DNA of 64,000 nt, taken from Pyruvatibacter sp. HU-CL02332 (GTDB lineage Bacteria > Pseudomonadota > Alphaproteobacteria > CGMCC-115125). The notes beneath the pieces were generated by a model. The model searched no databases, was not told the origin of the DNA, and saw only the letters and a program-made list of their open reading frames with translations. This document shows positions 51,374 through 59,510 of this stretch, in pieces; positions within the stretch are counted from its first letter, which is position 1; each line of letters begins with the position of its first letter. The DNA lies in the NCBI RefSeq assembly GCF_040362765.1, contig NZ_BAABWK010000001.1, positions 558,001 through 622,000 on the forward strand. Reading direction: 5' to 3'. A program made the position numbers and the translations under genes.

Positions 51374-52117
51374 TTACCCAATCATGCCATCGTCCACGGT
51401 GGCATTCGGGCCATAGCTGATGGCGAAGGTAACTGGCCCTTCCTCCATGGCCTGCTCGACTTTCAGGGACGCATCCAACTGTTTTCCAAGCAAGCCAATC
51501 AAATAAGGCTGGATGGCCCGGCTGTCAGGCAATCCGTCAAACTTGTCGCCCTCAGCCAGATTTGAGTGTTCAGGAATACGCGCCCGCGGCCCCGTGGCAA
51601 CGATCACCATGCCCTCATTACCATTTTCAACAATGATATTGAGTTCGCCGCCACGCGGAACCGCGCCGGTCGCGAACTGAAGCAAATTCATTAACAGTTT
51701 CAGCCGCGTCTTGTGCAGGGCTGCTGGTTTGGTGTCCCACGCCAGCGTAATCCGTCCGCCTTCCATCAGGCCTTCAGCCGCCCGGCGGGCATCAGCGATT
51801 TCGATATGGGCGCCGGCTGAACCGGAAGCCCCGAAAGCAAGCCGCGCAAACTGGAGTTTTGCAGACGCCTGCAGCGCACTTTTGGCAATCAGGATCAGGG
51901 CGTGTTCACGCATTTCCTGATCTTCTTCTTCCTCAAGCACTTCAAGACCATTGACGATGGCCCCAACGGGGCTGATTACGTCATGGCAAACGCGTGAACA
52001 AAGAAGAGCTGCAAATTCCAGCTGATCCGGGCCATCAGTTTCGCCTGCTCCGGGTCCTGAGCCAGATCCTGAGCCAGCACCAGCAGTATTGTCGTTCGTT
52101 GCAAATTCGCCCGTCAT
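51374..52117 (-). CDS. chpT: Histidine phosphotransferase ChpT
   Basis: 247 residues from the ATG at 52117 (GGAG 11 bases upstream); the frame opens at 52147. A Gly/Ser-rich start precedes 'LEFAALLCSRVCHDVISPVGAIVNGLEVLEEE', where H45 is the phospho-acceptor of the ChpT DHp-like helix. The C-terminal part is a degenerate HATPase-like fold ('LLMNLLQFATGAVPRGGELNIIVENG'). In Caulobacter ChpT dimers pass phosphate from CckA to CtrA and CpdR. Its separation from cckA and position before cheA is notable. A 137-base gap precedes cheA. Confidence 0.92.
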   Translation of the reverse strand: MTGEFATNDNTAGAGSGSGSGPGAGETDGPDQLEFAALLCSRVCHDVISPVGAIVNGLEVLEEEEDQEMREHALILIAKSALQASAKLQFARLAFGASGSAGAHIEIADARRAAEGLMEGGRITLAWDTKPAALHKTRLKLLMNLLQFATGAVPRGGELNIIVENGNEGMVIVATGPRARIPEHSNLAEGDKFDGLPDSRAIQPYLIGLLGKQLDASLKVEQAMEEGPVTFAISYGPNATVDDGMIG

Positions 52118-52296
52118 TACGCTGTTTCTCCTGCACCGTTCCGGCATTGGAACCGAATCACCATGTCCAATTTTTGATACACTTCGCAGACCGATCGTGC
52201 AAAGAAGAGTGCCCTTCCCAACCGTGTTCTACGTCGTGCACGGCGGAACTATCCCGCCCCTTCAACGTGCGAATTCCAGACAGATCGAGCCCGCCT

Positions 52297-53094
52297 GTGC
52301 CTGACACTTCATTGCTGACCGAACTCACAGATATCTCCATCGACGCCGGCGCGCGCATCATGACCCTGTATGAGCGCCCCATCAAAGTGACCGAAAAAGA
52401 CGATAAATCCCCGGTTACGGAAGCGGACCAGGCCGCCGAGGACATCATCCTCGCCCGGCTCGCCAAAGCATTTCCCGATATTCCTGTCGTGTCTGAAGAA
52501 GCAGCCGCTGCCGGCCATGTGCCCGATTTCGGCGACCGGTTCTTTCTGGTGGACCCCTTGGACGGGACCCGCGAATACATCAAGCGCAACGGTGAGTTCA
52601 CCGTGAACATCGCCCTGGTGGAAAAAGGCGTGGCAACAGCAGGCGTTGTCTACGCGCCGGCCAAGTCACTTCTCTATGCCGGAGCCAACGATCTGGGTGC
52701 GCACGAAATCAAGGTCGATGCGCACAAGCCAGCCGACGCTGATGCGCCGCGCACCATCACAACCCGGACAATGCCTGCTGATGGACTGGTGGCAATCGCC
52801 AGCCGCAGCCATCGCGATCAAAAGACGGAAGAATTTCTCAACCACTACAACGTGCGTGACATTGTGACGGCAGGGTCTTCGCTGAAGTTCTGTGTGGTGG
52901 CGCGTGGTGATGCGGACATCTATCCCCGCCATGGTCGCACCATGGAATGGGATACAGCAGCAGGCCATGCCGTGCTCACCGCAGCAGGCGGTACGATCAC
53001 CCGGCTGGATGGAACCCCGTTTCTATATGGAAAAAGTGCGGACGGGCTCGCAAACCCGTTCTTCATCGCCAAAGGCGACCCATCAGCGTACTAG
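52297..53094 (+). CDS. cysQ: 3'(2'),5'-bisphosphate nucleotidase CysQ
   Basis: 265 residues from GTG 52297, which matches the family's N-terminus; the open frame extends to 51994 through the chpT start and is not coding there. Metal and phosphate sites of the inositol-monophosphatase superfamily are present: 'KSPVTEADQAAEDII' (~41-55), 'VVSEEAA', 'FFLVDPLDGTREYIKRNGEFTVNIALVE' (~86-113) and C-terminal 'TMEWDTAAGHAVLTAAGG'. CysQ recycles PAP, the by-product of sulfate assimilation, to AMP. It converges with the fnr gene. No sulfur genes are adjacent. Confidence 0.93.
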   Translation: MPDTSLLTELTDISIDAGARIMTLYERPIKVTEKDDKSPVTEADQAAEDIILARLAKAFPDIPVVSEEAAAAGHVPDFGDRFFLVDPLDGTREYIKRNGEFTVNIALVEKGVATAGVVYAPAKSLLYAGANDLGAHEIKVDAHKPADADAPRTITTRTMPADGLVAIASRSHRDQKTEEFLNHYNVRDIVTAGSSLKFCVVARGDADIYPRHGRTMEWDTAAGHAVLTAAGGTITRLDGTPFLYGKSADGLANPFFIAKGDPSAY

Positions 53095-53106
53095 CAGGCA
53101 GTCCCG

Positions 53107-53880
53107 CTAGGCTCCATCACCGGCGGCAATGGCTTCCATCATATCAAGGTCACTGATTTCGACCCGGTTGCCCTCTTTGAGGGTGATGACACCACTGGTC
53201 TTCAGCTTGGTGATCGACCGGCTCACAGTTTCAACTGTCAGACCCAGATAGTCCCCCATGTCACTTCGACTCATGGGGACGCGCACCGGATTGGCTTCTT
53301 CACCGCGATCATCGGACCTGCGGGACAACCAAAGCAGAAAAGACGCGATGCGTTCCTGGGCCGTCTTGCGGCCCAACAGCAGCATCTGCTCCTGCGCGAC
53401 GGCCAACTCCATGGACGCCAGGTTCAACAGCCGGTTGGAAAGCTTGGGGTAGGTATCAATCAGCTCCTGCATCTTTTCAGACGGCAGCGAACATGCCCGG
53501 ACCGGTTCAAGCACCTCTGCCGTATAGCCATACTCAGCAGCTGGGTTCATGCCCAGAAAGTCACCCTTGAAAAGAAACCCGGTAATTTGCCGACGTCCGT
53601 CTGGCAGCAGCTTGTAGAGCTTCAAAGCCCCCGCCTGCACGATGAAACAGGCCCCCACGGAATCGCCTTCGAAAAACAGCGTTTCACCAGCCTCATACGT
53701 ATTGGTCTGCGTGAGTTTCGCCAGACCACCAAGCTCATCATCAGTCAAAACCGCGCACACAGCCTGGGTGCGTACGTCGCAGCTCACACAGGGGCTGGAC
53801 GCATCTCGCGGCAGCGCAGGTGAATATCCTGCGGTTTCTGCAACTTCACTTAGCCCGGCATCGCCTGAAAAATCCGGCAT
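53107..53880 (-). CDS. fnrL: FNR-type oxygen-responsive Crp/Fnr regulator
   Basis: 257 residues from ATG 53880; two GTG codons extend to 53892. An N-terminal cluster C31-x2-C34-x7-C42 plus C130 in 'EPVRACSLPS' corresponds to C20, C23, C29 and C122 of E. coli FNR, so a 4Fe-4S oxygen sensor is expected. A cNMP-type beta-roll ('YEAGETLFFEGDSVGACFIVQAGALKLYKLLPDGRRQITGFLFKGDFLG') and the HTH 'DMGDYLGLTVETVSRSITKLKTSGVI' follow; E..SR in the recognition helix is the FNR-box reader. It probably switches genes for low-oxygen respiration. A near-consensus FNR site lies upstream. Confidence 0.88.
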   Translation of the reverse strand: MPDFSGDAGLSEVAETAGYSPALPRDASSPCVSCDVRTQAVCAVLTDDELGGLAKLTQTNTYEAGETLFFEGDSVGACFIVQAGALKLYKLLPDGRRQITGFLFKGDFLGMNPAAEYGYTAEVLEPVRACSLPSEKMQELIDTYPKLSNRLLNLASMELAVAQEQMLLLGRKTAQERIASFLLWLSRRSDDRGEEANPVRVPMSRSDMGDYLGLTVETVSRSITKLKTSGVITLKEGNRVEISDLDMMEAIAAGDGA

Positions 53881-53912
53881 TAGGCACACCACGAATATAG
53901 GGTTTTGTACAA

Positions 53913-53926
53913 ATGATCTAAGTCAA
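53913..53926 (-). promoter_or_regulatory. FNR-box-like site upstream of fnrL
   Basis: On the minus strand TTGAC-TTAG-ATCAT matches TTGAT-N4-ATCAA at eight of ten positions. It is 33-46 bases upstream of the ATG at 53880, close enough for autorepression. Support is by motif only. Confidence 0.45.
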
Positions 53927-54440
53927 ACCTACCGTGGTCACTGCCTTGTGGGCAAGCAACGCCAATTGCCACACGTGGCAGCACGGCTCTGGCATCTTGG
54001 TAGGACTGAACATTTTGAAAAGTGGCCGGCGGCGGCCTCCCAAATAGCCCCCCGACAGTTTGGGGGCCGCGCCGGCCTGACCGCCTCACATGGCCCGCAA
54101 AAGCAGGCCCGCGAGGGGACAGAACTGCATTTTCGGGCTACATCCAGGCTGCCAGAGGAGCAGTAAGAAGCAGAAAACCCGATATGCGTGCTGCGCGCTC
54201 CATGTGTCCCGAAACGCCAGCACCCACATAGCTGCAACGCCCATGCCGATTGCCCAAAGCCTCACCTGCAGCCCGGCAAGGCGCAGCAAACAAGGCAAAT
54301 ACCGGGTCTGTGGAGAAATTTATGTGTGTGTTGTCCAGCCAGTCAGCTGGACGTCTGCCAAGATGAGGCACCCGGACCGTCCCAATTTGGGACGGTCGTC
54401 ATTGGCCACCGCCCGGTTTTATCCGGGCCCGGGGCAAACG
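53927..54440. other. Intergenic region with two tandem hairpins but no convincing gene
   Basis: About 510 bases. Short open frames here overlap each other on both strands and none has a ribosome site or domain. Near the right end are two perfect dyads: GACCGTCCCA-ATT-TGGGACGGTC (54375-54397) and GCCCGG-TTTTAT-CCGGGC (54411-54428). Both lie downstream of ydbL on its strand and could end that transcript, although neither has a T-tract. Confidence 0.5.
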
Positions 54441-54845
54441 CTATTTGCGCCGCCAGCCCGAACCATCATTCACATACTGCCCGGCAGGCGCCTGCCCAAC
54501 CAGCTTGCTTCCCGCCAGCTGCTCAACAACAGAAAGAGACGTACCCTGCGAGGCTGCGATCTGACCGTACTGGGCCTTGCGGCCAAGGTTGACCCCGTCA
54601 CCCAGCTGCTTGACGGCAGCCGATGGCGCTGAGGGATACCCGACATAACCGGTCGACATTTCACCGACCACGCCTTGTGCCTTGGCCTCATCGAGCGTCA
54701 GAGCATAGGCAGGAGAAAACGCTGAAAATGCAAGCGCAAGCAGGACAACAAGGCCGGAAAGCAGGGCAAAGCGGTGAAGCTGTGATGCCGACTGACTGCG
54801 CGAACGGGCTATGGAAAGTGCGGTCATGTTTTTCATCTCTCGCAT
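54441..54845 (-). CDS. ydbL: YdbL family (DUF1318) exported protein
   Basis: 134 residues from ATG 54845 (AGGAG five bases upstream). The N-terminus is long and Ser/Arg-rich with a signal segment 'LLSGLVVLLALAFSAFSPAYAL' (~28-49). The mature part is the DUF1318/YdbL domain: 'LTLDEAKAQGVVGEMSTGYVGY', 'NLGRKAQYGQIAASQGTSLSVVEQLAGSKLVGQAPAGQYVNDGSGWRRK'. YdbL is a periplasmic partner of the AsmA-like YdbH and lipoprotein YnbE in E. coli, where the three support phospholipid transfer between membranes. The gene order ydbH-ynbE-ydbL is conserved here. Confidence 0.9.
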   Translation of the reverse strand: MREMKNMTALSIARSRSQSASQLHRFALLSGLVVLLALAFSAFSPAYALTLDEAKAQGVVGEMSTGYVGYPSAPSAAVKQLGDGVNLGRKAQYGQIAASQGTSLSVVEQLAGSKLVGQAPAGQYVNDGSGWRRK

Positions 54846-54853
54846 AACGGCTC

Positions 54854-55090
54854 CTAGAATAGGTCCGGATTGTTGGCAAACAGATCATCAAGTTCACGGT
54901 CAACCTTGATGCGGATTTCCTGCTCAATTTTTACATTGAGATTGATCTCAATAGGCTTGTCGGGCGCCTGCACCTGAATGGTGGGCGTGCAAGCCGCAAC
55001 CCCAAGCGCCAGCAAGCCAGCAATCACTGGCAGCCGTCGACCGGCACTCTGGCGGAAAAACACGTCTGCATTGCTCTGCGCATTGCTCAT
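54854..55090 (-). CDS. ynbE: YnbE family lipoprotein
   Basis: 78 residues from ATG 55090 (GGTTGG upstream; the frame opens at 55174). A lipobox L-G-V-A-A-C follows a short hydrophobic segment. The mature part 'CTPTIQVQAPDKPIEINLNVKIEQEIRIKVDRELDDLFANNPDLF' is the YnbE signature. In E. coli YnbE is an outer-membrane lipoprotein that pairs edge-on with the C-terminal beta-strands of YdbH to complete a lipid bridge. It sits eight bases before ydbL and about 100 bases after ydbH. Confidence 0.9.
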   Translation of the reverse strand: MSNAQSNADVFFRQSAGRRLPVIAGLLALGVAACTPTIQVQAPDKPIEINLNVKIEQEIRIKVDRELDDLFANNPDLF

Positions 55091-55186
55091 TGAACCAACC
55101 TGCATTCTGTCATGTGTGTCATTTAAGGTCCGCGTCGCTGAACCCTGTATGAACGGCCTACCCGGTGTAGGCAACTTTCCATGAGC

Positions 55187-57637
55187 TTACGGCTCCGGCC
55201 CCACACGCTCAACACTAAGCCCGTCCAGGTTTTCCTTGCCGGTCACCACGTCAAGCGCCCTGAAGCCAACGGTACCGCGCCTCAGAAGGTCCAAAAAGGC
55301 CCCCTGGGTGCTGATGTTGAGATGCACCGGATAGCCCTCAAGCAAATCCGGGTTCGCACCCTGAAGCGTGATTTTAAGCGTCAGTTCACCATCAACAGGC
55401 CCATCAATCTCGAGGCTCAAGACCTGAAAATGAAAGTTCTCCAGCGCCTGAAACGCGATATTCGCGCCTTCAGCGGTTTGACCCGCCGCATCGGTGCTCG
55501 CATTTTGATACCGGACAACGCCTCCTGGTTCAGCTGCAAGTTTCGCCTGCGTGACATAGACCGACCCGTCGCGAATTTCGATTGGGACCGCGCCGCCCAA
55601 AACGCCTTCGCCCGAAAGCCCCTCCATCTCCACCAGATTGAGAAGCTCCGTCAGATTGACACTCAAGGCGGCAAGTTCAGCCCGTTGAACATCCGCACGC
55701 GTATTGAGCGCACCCGAAGTAAGCACGAGTTGGCCGCCAGCAAACGGCCATTGCGCATTCTCGATGATGACATCGCCGCCCCCTTCAACCCGCACCAGCG
55801 CAATGCCGCCTGCAAGGGGAAGTCCGGCATCCAGAACGCCAATCGAGACCGCTTGCGTGCCGCGTGTGCGAACCGGAACAAGACTGGAAAACTCTATGTC
55901 ACCGGAGACCTGTGCAAATCGTGCCGCCGAGGCCTGAAGCCCGACATTTACAAGCTCTGTTCGCGCCGACGACCGCCGCACACCGGTATTGTCCCACGCA
56001 ATAGTACCACTGGCTGAAACCTCTCCGGATACGGCAGCCACAACCCCCAACAGCACCGGCGCAAGCTCCTGTGGCTGCAGTCCATCCTCTGCAAACGCCA
56101 AAGGCCCGGCCTTGAAATCAAGCTGCCCCTCACCGGAGGCAAGGCCATGACTGAGAGTGGCACTTGTCAGAACAACGCCGGCCGGCGTCTTGATGGTGAC
56201 AGGGCCCTTAAGGCGGCTGGCCAGCAATCCATCTTCGCCAAGACCATCAAGCGACAGGGAAGCTGTTGCCTCGATAGCGGCAAACCGCTTGGCAGCCTGT
56301 GTATCGGTCACCCGCACACGATCGATATCCAGACGTCCAAGCTGTCCAGAACCGCCCGGCGCCACGGTAACGTCGGCAGATATGTTTTCCAGACGCAGGG
56401 CCTGTTGCGGCAACGCAAGATTGCCACCCTTTACCGCCATCGACGCAACAACCTGACCATCTGTACCCTGACGAATTGTAGTATCCATCTGCGGCAACAC
56501 ACCGTTGAGCGTGTCAGCGAGTTCAATACGGGCGGGCATCAGACTGAAATCTGACCGCAGCAACGTCGAAGCAACATCAATACTGAGCACAGGGTGTGCC
56601 GCTGCGGGGCAGAGCTGCAAGTCTTCCAGTTTCCAGACAGCATCTGCCGCCGCCTTCAAGGCAATCGGCATGCACTGGCGCAGGGAGAAGGAACCCGAAC
56701 CCTCTTCAAGATCAAAACGCGCAGTCAGATCAACCGGCGCAGAAGCATATGTGACAGGCAGCGGCTGACCTGAATGCTCTACAAATGTCAGGTCGCCTGC
56801 GATGGTTGCGTCTACACTCCCCGCCTCACCCAGGCGCATCGCGGCATTGACATCCGACAGCGAGATCTTCCCGGGAAGTCGGTCATGGTCGCTTTCAAGA
56901 GTGAAAGACGTAAGGCGCAGCGCCTGACCGTCCACATCACTCGTGGCATCTATCCGCCCACCGCCGCTTGCAAGATCACCACTCAGGCGAAGATCAAAAC
57001 CGGAAACCAGAGCTGATGTGTCTGCGGCAACATCAAGAAAACCATCAAGGCCGACCTCAACGTCTCCGTCAGGCGTCGCCAGAAAGAGCGTTCCGTTACT
57101 TAGATCCACCCGATCCAACGGCACCGCTGTCTGTTCCGTCGCCGTCGATGGGTCGCCAGGTGTCGTCAGTCGATCAATGAGTGGATTGAGAGCACCAAAG
57201 TCCGGGGCGCCATCAACCAGCCGTCCGCGGAGAACCAGATCGCGCAAAGACACGGTGCCGATGCGCCCTGCCCACAGGTCCACGGGTGTGTAGGTGAGGT
57301 CAATCCGGCCAACAGACAGCGTGTCATCTGCCTCACCACCACGACCCACGGTCACATTTGAAAGCGTCGCCTTGCGCCAGTTGATCTCGTCAAACTGCAG
57401 ATCAAGGCCCACAAGCCCCAAGTCTGCAGCCGCTGACAGCACAATAGGACGCGCCAGCGACGGCAGATAATGAACAACGCCCGCAATCCCAAGCGCCAGG
57501 ACTAGGAAAAGCCCCAGCACCCACCAGCGAATGCGCCTCAGGACGCTATGACGCGGCTGTTTGGCTTCTTTTGCGGGGCCTTTGTCCTCCGCAGAAGAAT
57601 GGCCGCTGGAAGTAATCTGGTCGTCTTCCGAGGTCAT
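55187..57637 (-). CDS. ydbH: YdbH family AsmA-like intermembrane lipid-transport protein
   Basis: About 816 residues from ATG 57637; a GTG at 57652 with AAGG upstream is possible. One N-terminal transmembrane segment ('WWVLGLFLVLALGIAGVVHYL' region, ~25-47) is followed by a long beta-rich periplasmic part with TAM/AsmA-like motifs. Family-typical words near the end are 'ALSVNLTELLNLVEMEGLSGEGVLGGAVPIEIRDGSVYVTQAKLAAEPGGVVRY' and 'LKITLQGANPDLLEGYPVHLNISTQGAFLDLLRRG', which are the YdbH/DUF signature. It likely forms a groove between the membranes for phospholipids, with YnbE and YdbL encoded downstream. Confidence 0.9.
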   Translation of the reverse strand: MTSEDDQITSSGHSSAEDKGPAKEAKQPRHSVLRRIRWWVLGLFLVLALGIAGVVHYLPSLARPIVLSAAADLGLVGLDLQFDEINWRKATLSNVTVGRGGEADDTLSVGRIDLTYTPVDLWAGRIGTVSLRDLVLRGRLVDGAPDFGALNPLIDRLTTPGDPSTATEQTAVPLDRVDLSNGTLFLATPDGDVEVGLDGFLDVAADTSALVSGFDLRLSGDLASGGGRIDATSDVDGQALRLTSFTLESDHDRLPGKISLSDVNAAMRLGEAGSVDATIAGDLTFVEHSGQPLPVTYASAPVDLTARFDLEEGSGSFSLRQCMPIALKAAADAVWKLEDLQLCPAAAHPVLSIDVASTLLRSDFSLMPARIELADTLNGVLPQMDTTIRQGTDGQVVASMAVKGGNLALPQQALRLENISADVTVAPGGSGQLGRLDIDRVRVTDTQAAKRFAAIEATASLSLDGLGEDGLLASRLKGPVTIKTPAGVVLTSATLSHGLASGEGQLDFKAGPLAFAEDGLQPQELAPVLLGVVAAVSGEVSASGTIAWDNTGVRRSSARTELVNVGLQASAARFAQVSGDIEFSSLVPVRTRGTQAVSIGVLDAGLPLAGGIALVRVEGGGDVIIENAQWPFAGGQLVLTSGALNTRADVQRAELAALSVNLTELLNLVEMEGLSGEGVLGGAVPIEIRDGSVYVTQAKLAAEPGGVVRYQNASTDAAGQTAEGANIAFQALENFHFQVLSLEIDGPVDGELTLKITLQGANPDLLEGYPVHLNISTQGAFLDLLRRGTVGFRALDVVTGKENLDGLSVERVGPEP

Positions 57638-57852
57638 AGCCGAATTAACCACTTGCCTTATTGATGCCAGAGACAGCCATTAGTCACTGAACATCACATT
57701 TACCTCATGCACAAATACGGCATGTACAAGAAGCTGCCCGCACGATATCGAGAACACAGAAGAAAAGTCGCCCTTATACAAGGTGGCATTCCGCAGCAGC
57801 ACAACGAGAACCAACTGACCGCCTGCGGCCAGATCTGAGGAAACCAACGACC

Positions 57853-58386
57853 ATGAAGATTTTGTCTCTCCTGCGCTCATCAGCCAGCGCCGCATCTGCT
57901 CCAAAGACATCAGGTGCCCTGACATGCGCAGTGGCTGCCGCCGTAACGGCATTTTTCCTCATGCCGCAGCCAGCAAATGCGCAATGGGTTTCCACAAAGG
58001 AGCTGGTGGACAACTTCTGCGAAAACGAAGCCGCGGAAGAATCAGCATTCTGTGCCGGGTATGTGGCAGGCGCGCTGCACGTGCTTATGGCCCCCCCGGA
58101 GCTTATGCCGACCGGTCAGTTCTGTATCGAAGTCGACAAACAGCCAAAGCTGAGCGCCATTGCGGATCGCCTCACGACCCTGCGCAAGGAACAGCCTGAA
58201 CTTGAAGGCACACCAGCGTTCACCGTGATTGCCGCCATCATTGAACGCGGTTTCCCCTGCCCTGAGGATCTGTTGGACCCCAATGCGCCCTCTGTTCAGC
58301 AGCCCGCTGCACAGGCACCAGCACCTGCAACCCCTCAGGAACCAGGCACGCCATCTGATCTCTTTGGACTGCCATCATCTGAGTAA
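57853..58386 (+). CDS. Exported Rap1a/Tai-domain protein
   Basis: 177 residues with a GAGGAAA ribosome site. A long signal region ends at P-A-N-A-Q (~44). The mature N-terminal domain 'LVDNFCENEAAEESAFCAGYVAGALHVLM' with later 'GQFCIE' and 'GFPCPEDLL' has four cysteines, likely two disulfides, as in the Rap1a/Tai family. Rap1a proteins were described as immunity proteins for type VI amidase effectors. However, this family is also common as lone periplasmic proteins, and no effector gene lies adjacent. The tail is Pro/Ala/Gln-rich. eipA follows 58 bases downstream. Confidence 0.75.
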   Translation: MKILSLLRSSASAASAPKTSGALTCAVAAAVTAFFLMPQPANAQWVSTKELVDNFCENEAAEESAFCAGYVAGALHVLMAPPELMPTGQFCIEVDKQPKLSAIADRLTTLRKEQPELEGTPAFTVIAAIIERGFPCPEDLLDPNAPSVQQPAAQAPAPATPQEPGTPSDLFGLPSSE

Positions 58387-58444
58387 GCGATCCGTAAAAC
58401 AGGCCAGCGCTTACCTGCTTGCTGGCAACATGGAGGACACGGCT

Positions 58445-59017
58445 ATGGACTTCCTGAAGACTGCAATAGCAATGCCCGCAATGGTTTTGGCGTCGTTCCT
58501 GTTTCTCACAGCACCCGCTGCCGCTGAGACCAATGGCACTTACTCTGAAGATGAAATCGTCCAGGCGGTACGTGGCTTCTTCGGCGACGTATCGGAAGAC
58601 ATGGCCAAGGCTGTCAGCAAGGTCTTCGCGGATCAGGGCCGCCCCAACGCCTACATCGTCGGCGAAGAAGGCTCAGGCGCCATAGGTGTTGGCCTGCGTT
58701 ATGGCAGTGGCAGCATCCACATGAAACCGGGCCGGGTTCAAAAGGTCTACTGGCAGGGTCCGTCCATTGGCTGGGACCTTGGCGGCAACGCCTCAAAAGT
58801 GTTCACCCTCGTCTACAACCTGCCGAACATTGACGGCATCTATCGCCGCTTCCCCGGTGTTGAAGGGTCGCTCTACGTGATCGGCGGTGTAGGTGTGAAC
58901 TATCAGCAGGCGGGTGACGTAATCCTTGCACCCATGCGCGCTGGCGCTGGCCTGCGCGCGGGTGCCAATGTCGGGTATCTCAGCTACACACGCGAACGGC
59001 GCATCCTGCCCTTCTAG
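58445..59017 (+). CDS. eipA: EipA (DUF1134) periplasmic envelope-integrity protein
   Basis: 190 residues from ATG 58445 (GGAGG eight bases upstream; the frame is open further up). A signal peptide ends at A-A-A-E (~29). The mature part is DUF1134: 'YSEDEIVQAVRGFFGDVSEDMAKAVSKVFADQGRPNAYIVGEEGSGAIGVGLRYGSGSIHMK', 'VYWQGPSIGWDLGGNASKVFTLVYNLP', 'GVEGSLYVIGGVGVNYQQAGDVILAPMRAGAGLRAGANVGYLSYTRERRILPF'. In Brucella and Caulobacter EipA is a periplasmic beta-barrel-like protein needed for envelope integrity and linked genetically to cell division. It lies downstream of the Rap1a-like gene. Confidence 0.92.
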   Translation: MDFLKTAIAMPAMVLASFLFLTAPAAAETNGTYSEDEIVQAVRGFFGDVSEDMAKAVSKVFADQGRPNAYIVGEEGSGAIGVGLRYGSGSIHMKPGRVQKVYWQGPSIGWDLGGNASKVFTLVYNLPNIDGIYRRFPGVEGSLYVIGGVGVNYQQAGDVILAPMRAGAGLRAGANVGYLSYTRERRILPF

Positions 59018-59040
59018 GCTTGAGTCCCTATTCAAACTGA

Positions 59041-59077
59041 AAACGCCGGCCTCTCAAAAAAGAGCGTCGGCGTTTTT
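59041..59077. terminator. Bidirectional terminator between eipA and the acidic-protein gene
   Basis: Stem AAACGCCGGCCTCT / AGAGCGTCGGCGTTT with one mismatch and a short A-rich loop, followed by TTTTT to the right and preceded by A residues to the left. It can serve both convergent transcripts. Confidence 0.85.
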
Positions 59078-59104
59078 CATGTCTGCTGACATATCCCAGT
59101 CCGC

Positions 59105-59362
59105 TTACTCGTCTTCGTAGTCCTGCTCGTCAGGCGCATAAGCCTCGTCGTCTTCCTCGATGGTCTCGTCAAAGGTTTCCACGACGATGCCGGAATCAAA
59201 CGCCCCTTCAATCATCACGTCTTCTTCGATGAACATATCATTGGTGAAAAAGCTGCCGTCCTGCGCCAGGGCTGAACCGCCCACGGCCACCGCAGCGACG
59301 ACGCCAAAAATCAGCCCACAGAGTTTTGGCGAAGTCTGCCCAACGCCCAACACTCGCTTCAT
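59105..59362 (-). CDS. Small exported acidic protein
   Basis: 85 residues from ATG 59362; the larger frame to 59794 runs through the neighbouring gene and is not coding there. A signal peptide ('LIFGVVAAVAVGGSALAQDG', cleavage near 34) precedes an acidic mature part of about 50 residues with 'FIEEDVMIEGAFDS', 'VVETFDETIEEDDEAYAPDEQDYEDE'. Over half of the last 30 residues are Glu/Asp, with Tyr/Phe interspersed. There are no cysteines in the mature part. I recognise no family. It resembles the next gene in layout (signal plus short acidic/aromatic chain), so the two may be divergent duplicates. Confidence 0.65.
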   Translation of the reverse strand: MKRVLGVGQTSPKLCGLIFGVVAAVAVGGSALAQDGSFFTNDMFIEEDVMIEGAFDSGIVVETFDETIEEDDEAYAPDEQDYEDE

Positions 59363-59429
59363 ACCGGGTTCCGCCCAAATCCATTTAGACCCAATTTCAC
59401 ACGCCCGATTGTGCGCCAAAACGTATGAA

Positions 59430-59466
59430 CAAAAAAAGGGCGCTGATGCAATGCCCTCAGCGCCCT
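59430..59466 (-). terminator. Terminator after the Glu/Tyr-repeat gene
   Basis: On the minus strand a perfect ten-base stem (AGGGCGCTGA / TCAGCGCCCT) with a ten-base loop is followed by a run of seven T. It separates the two small acidic-protein genes, so they have independent transcripts. Confidence 0.88.
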
Positions 59467-59510
59467 CTTCAAAATCAGCATTGATCCTGATGCTGCGACC
59501 AGAAAACAGC

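Noticed and set aside
53927-54440. Small hydrophobic open frames as a membrane-protein gene
   Set aside because: Several overlapping frames on both strands are equally open, none with a ribosome site or conserved pattern.
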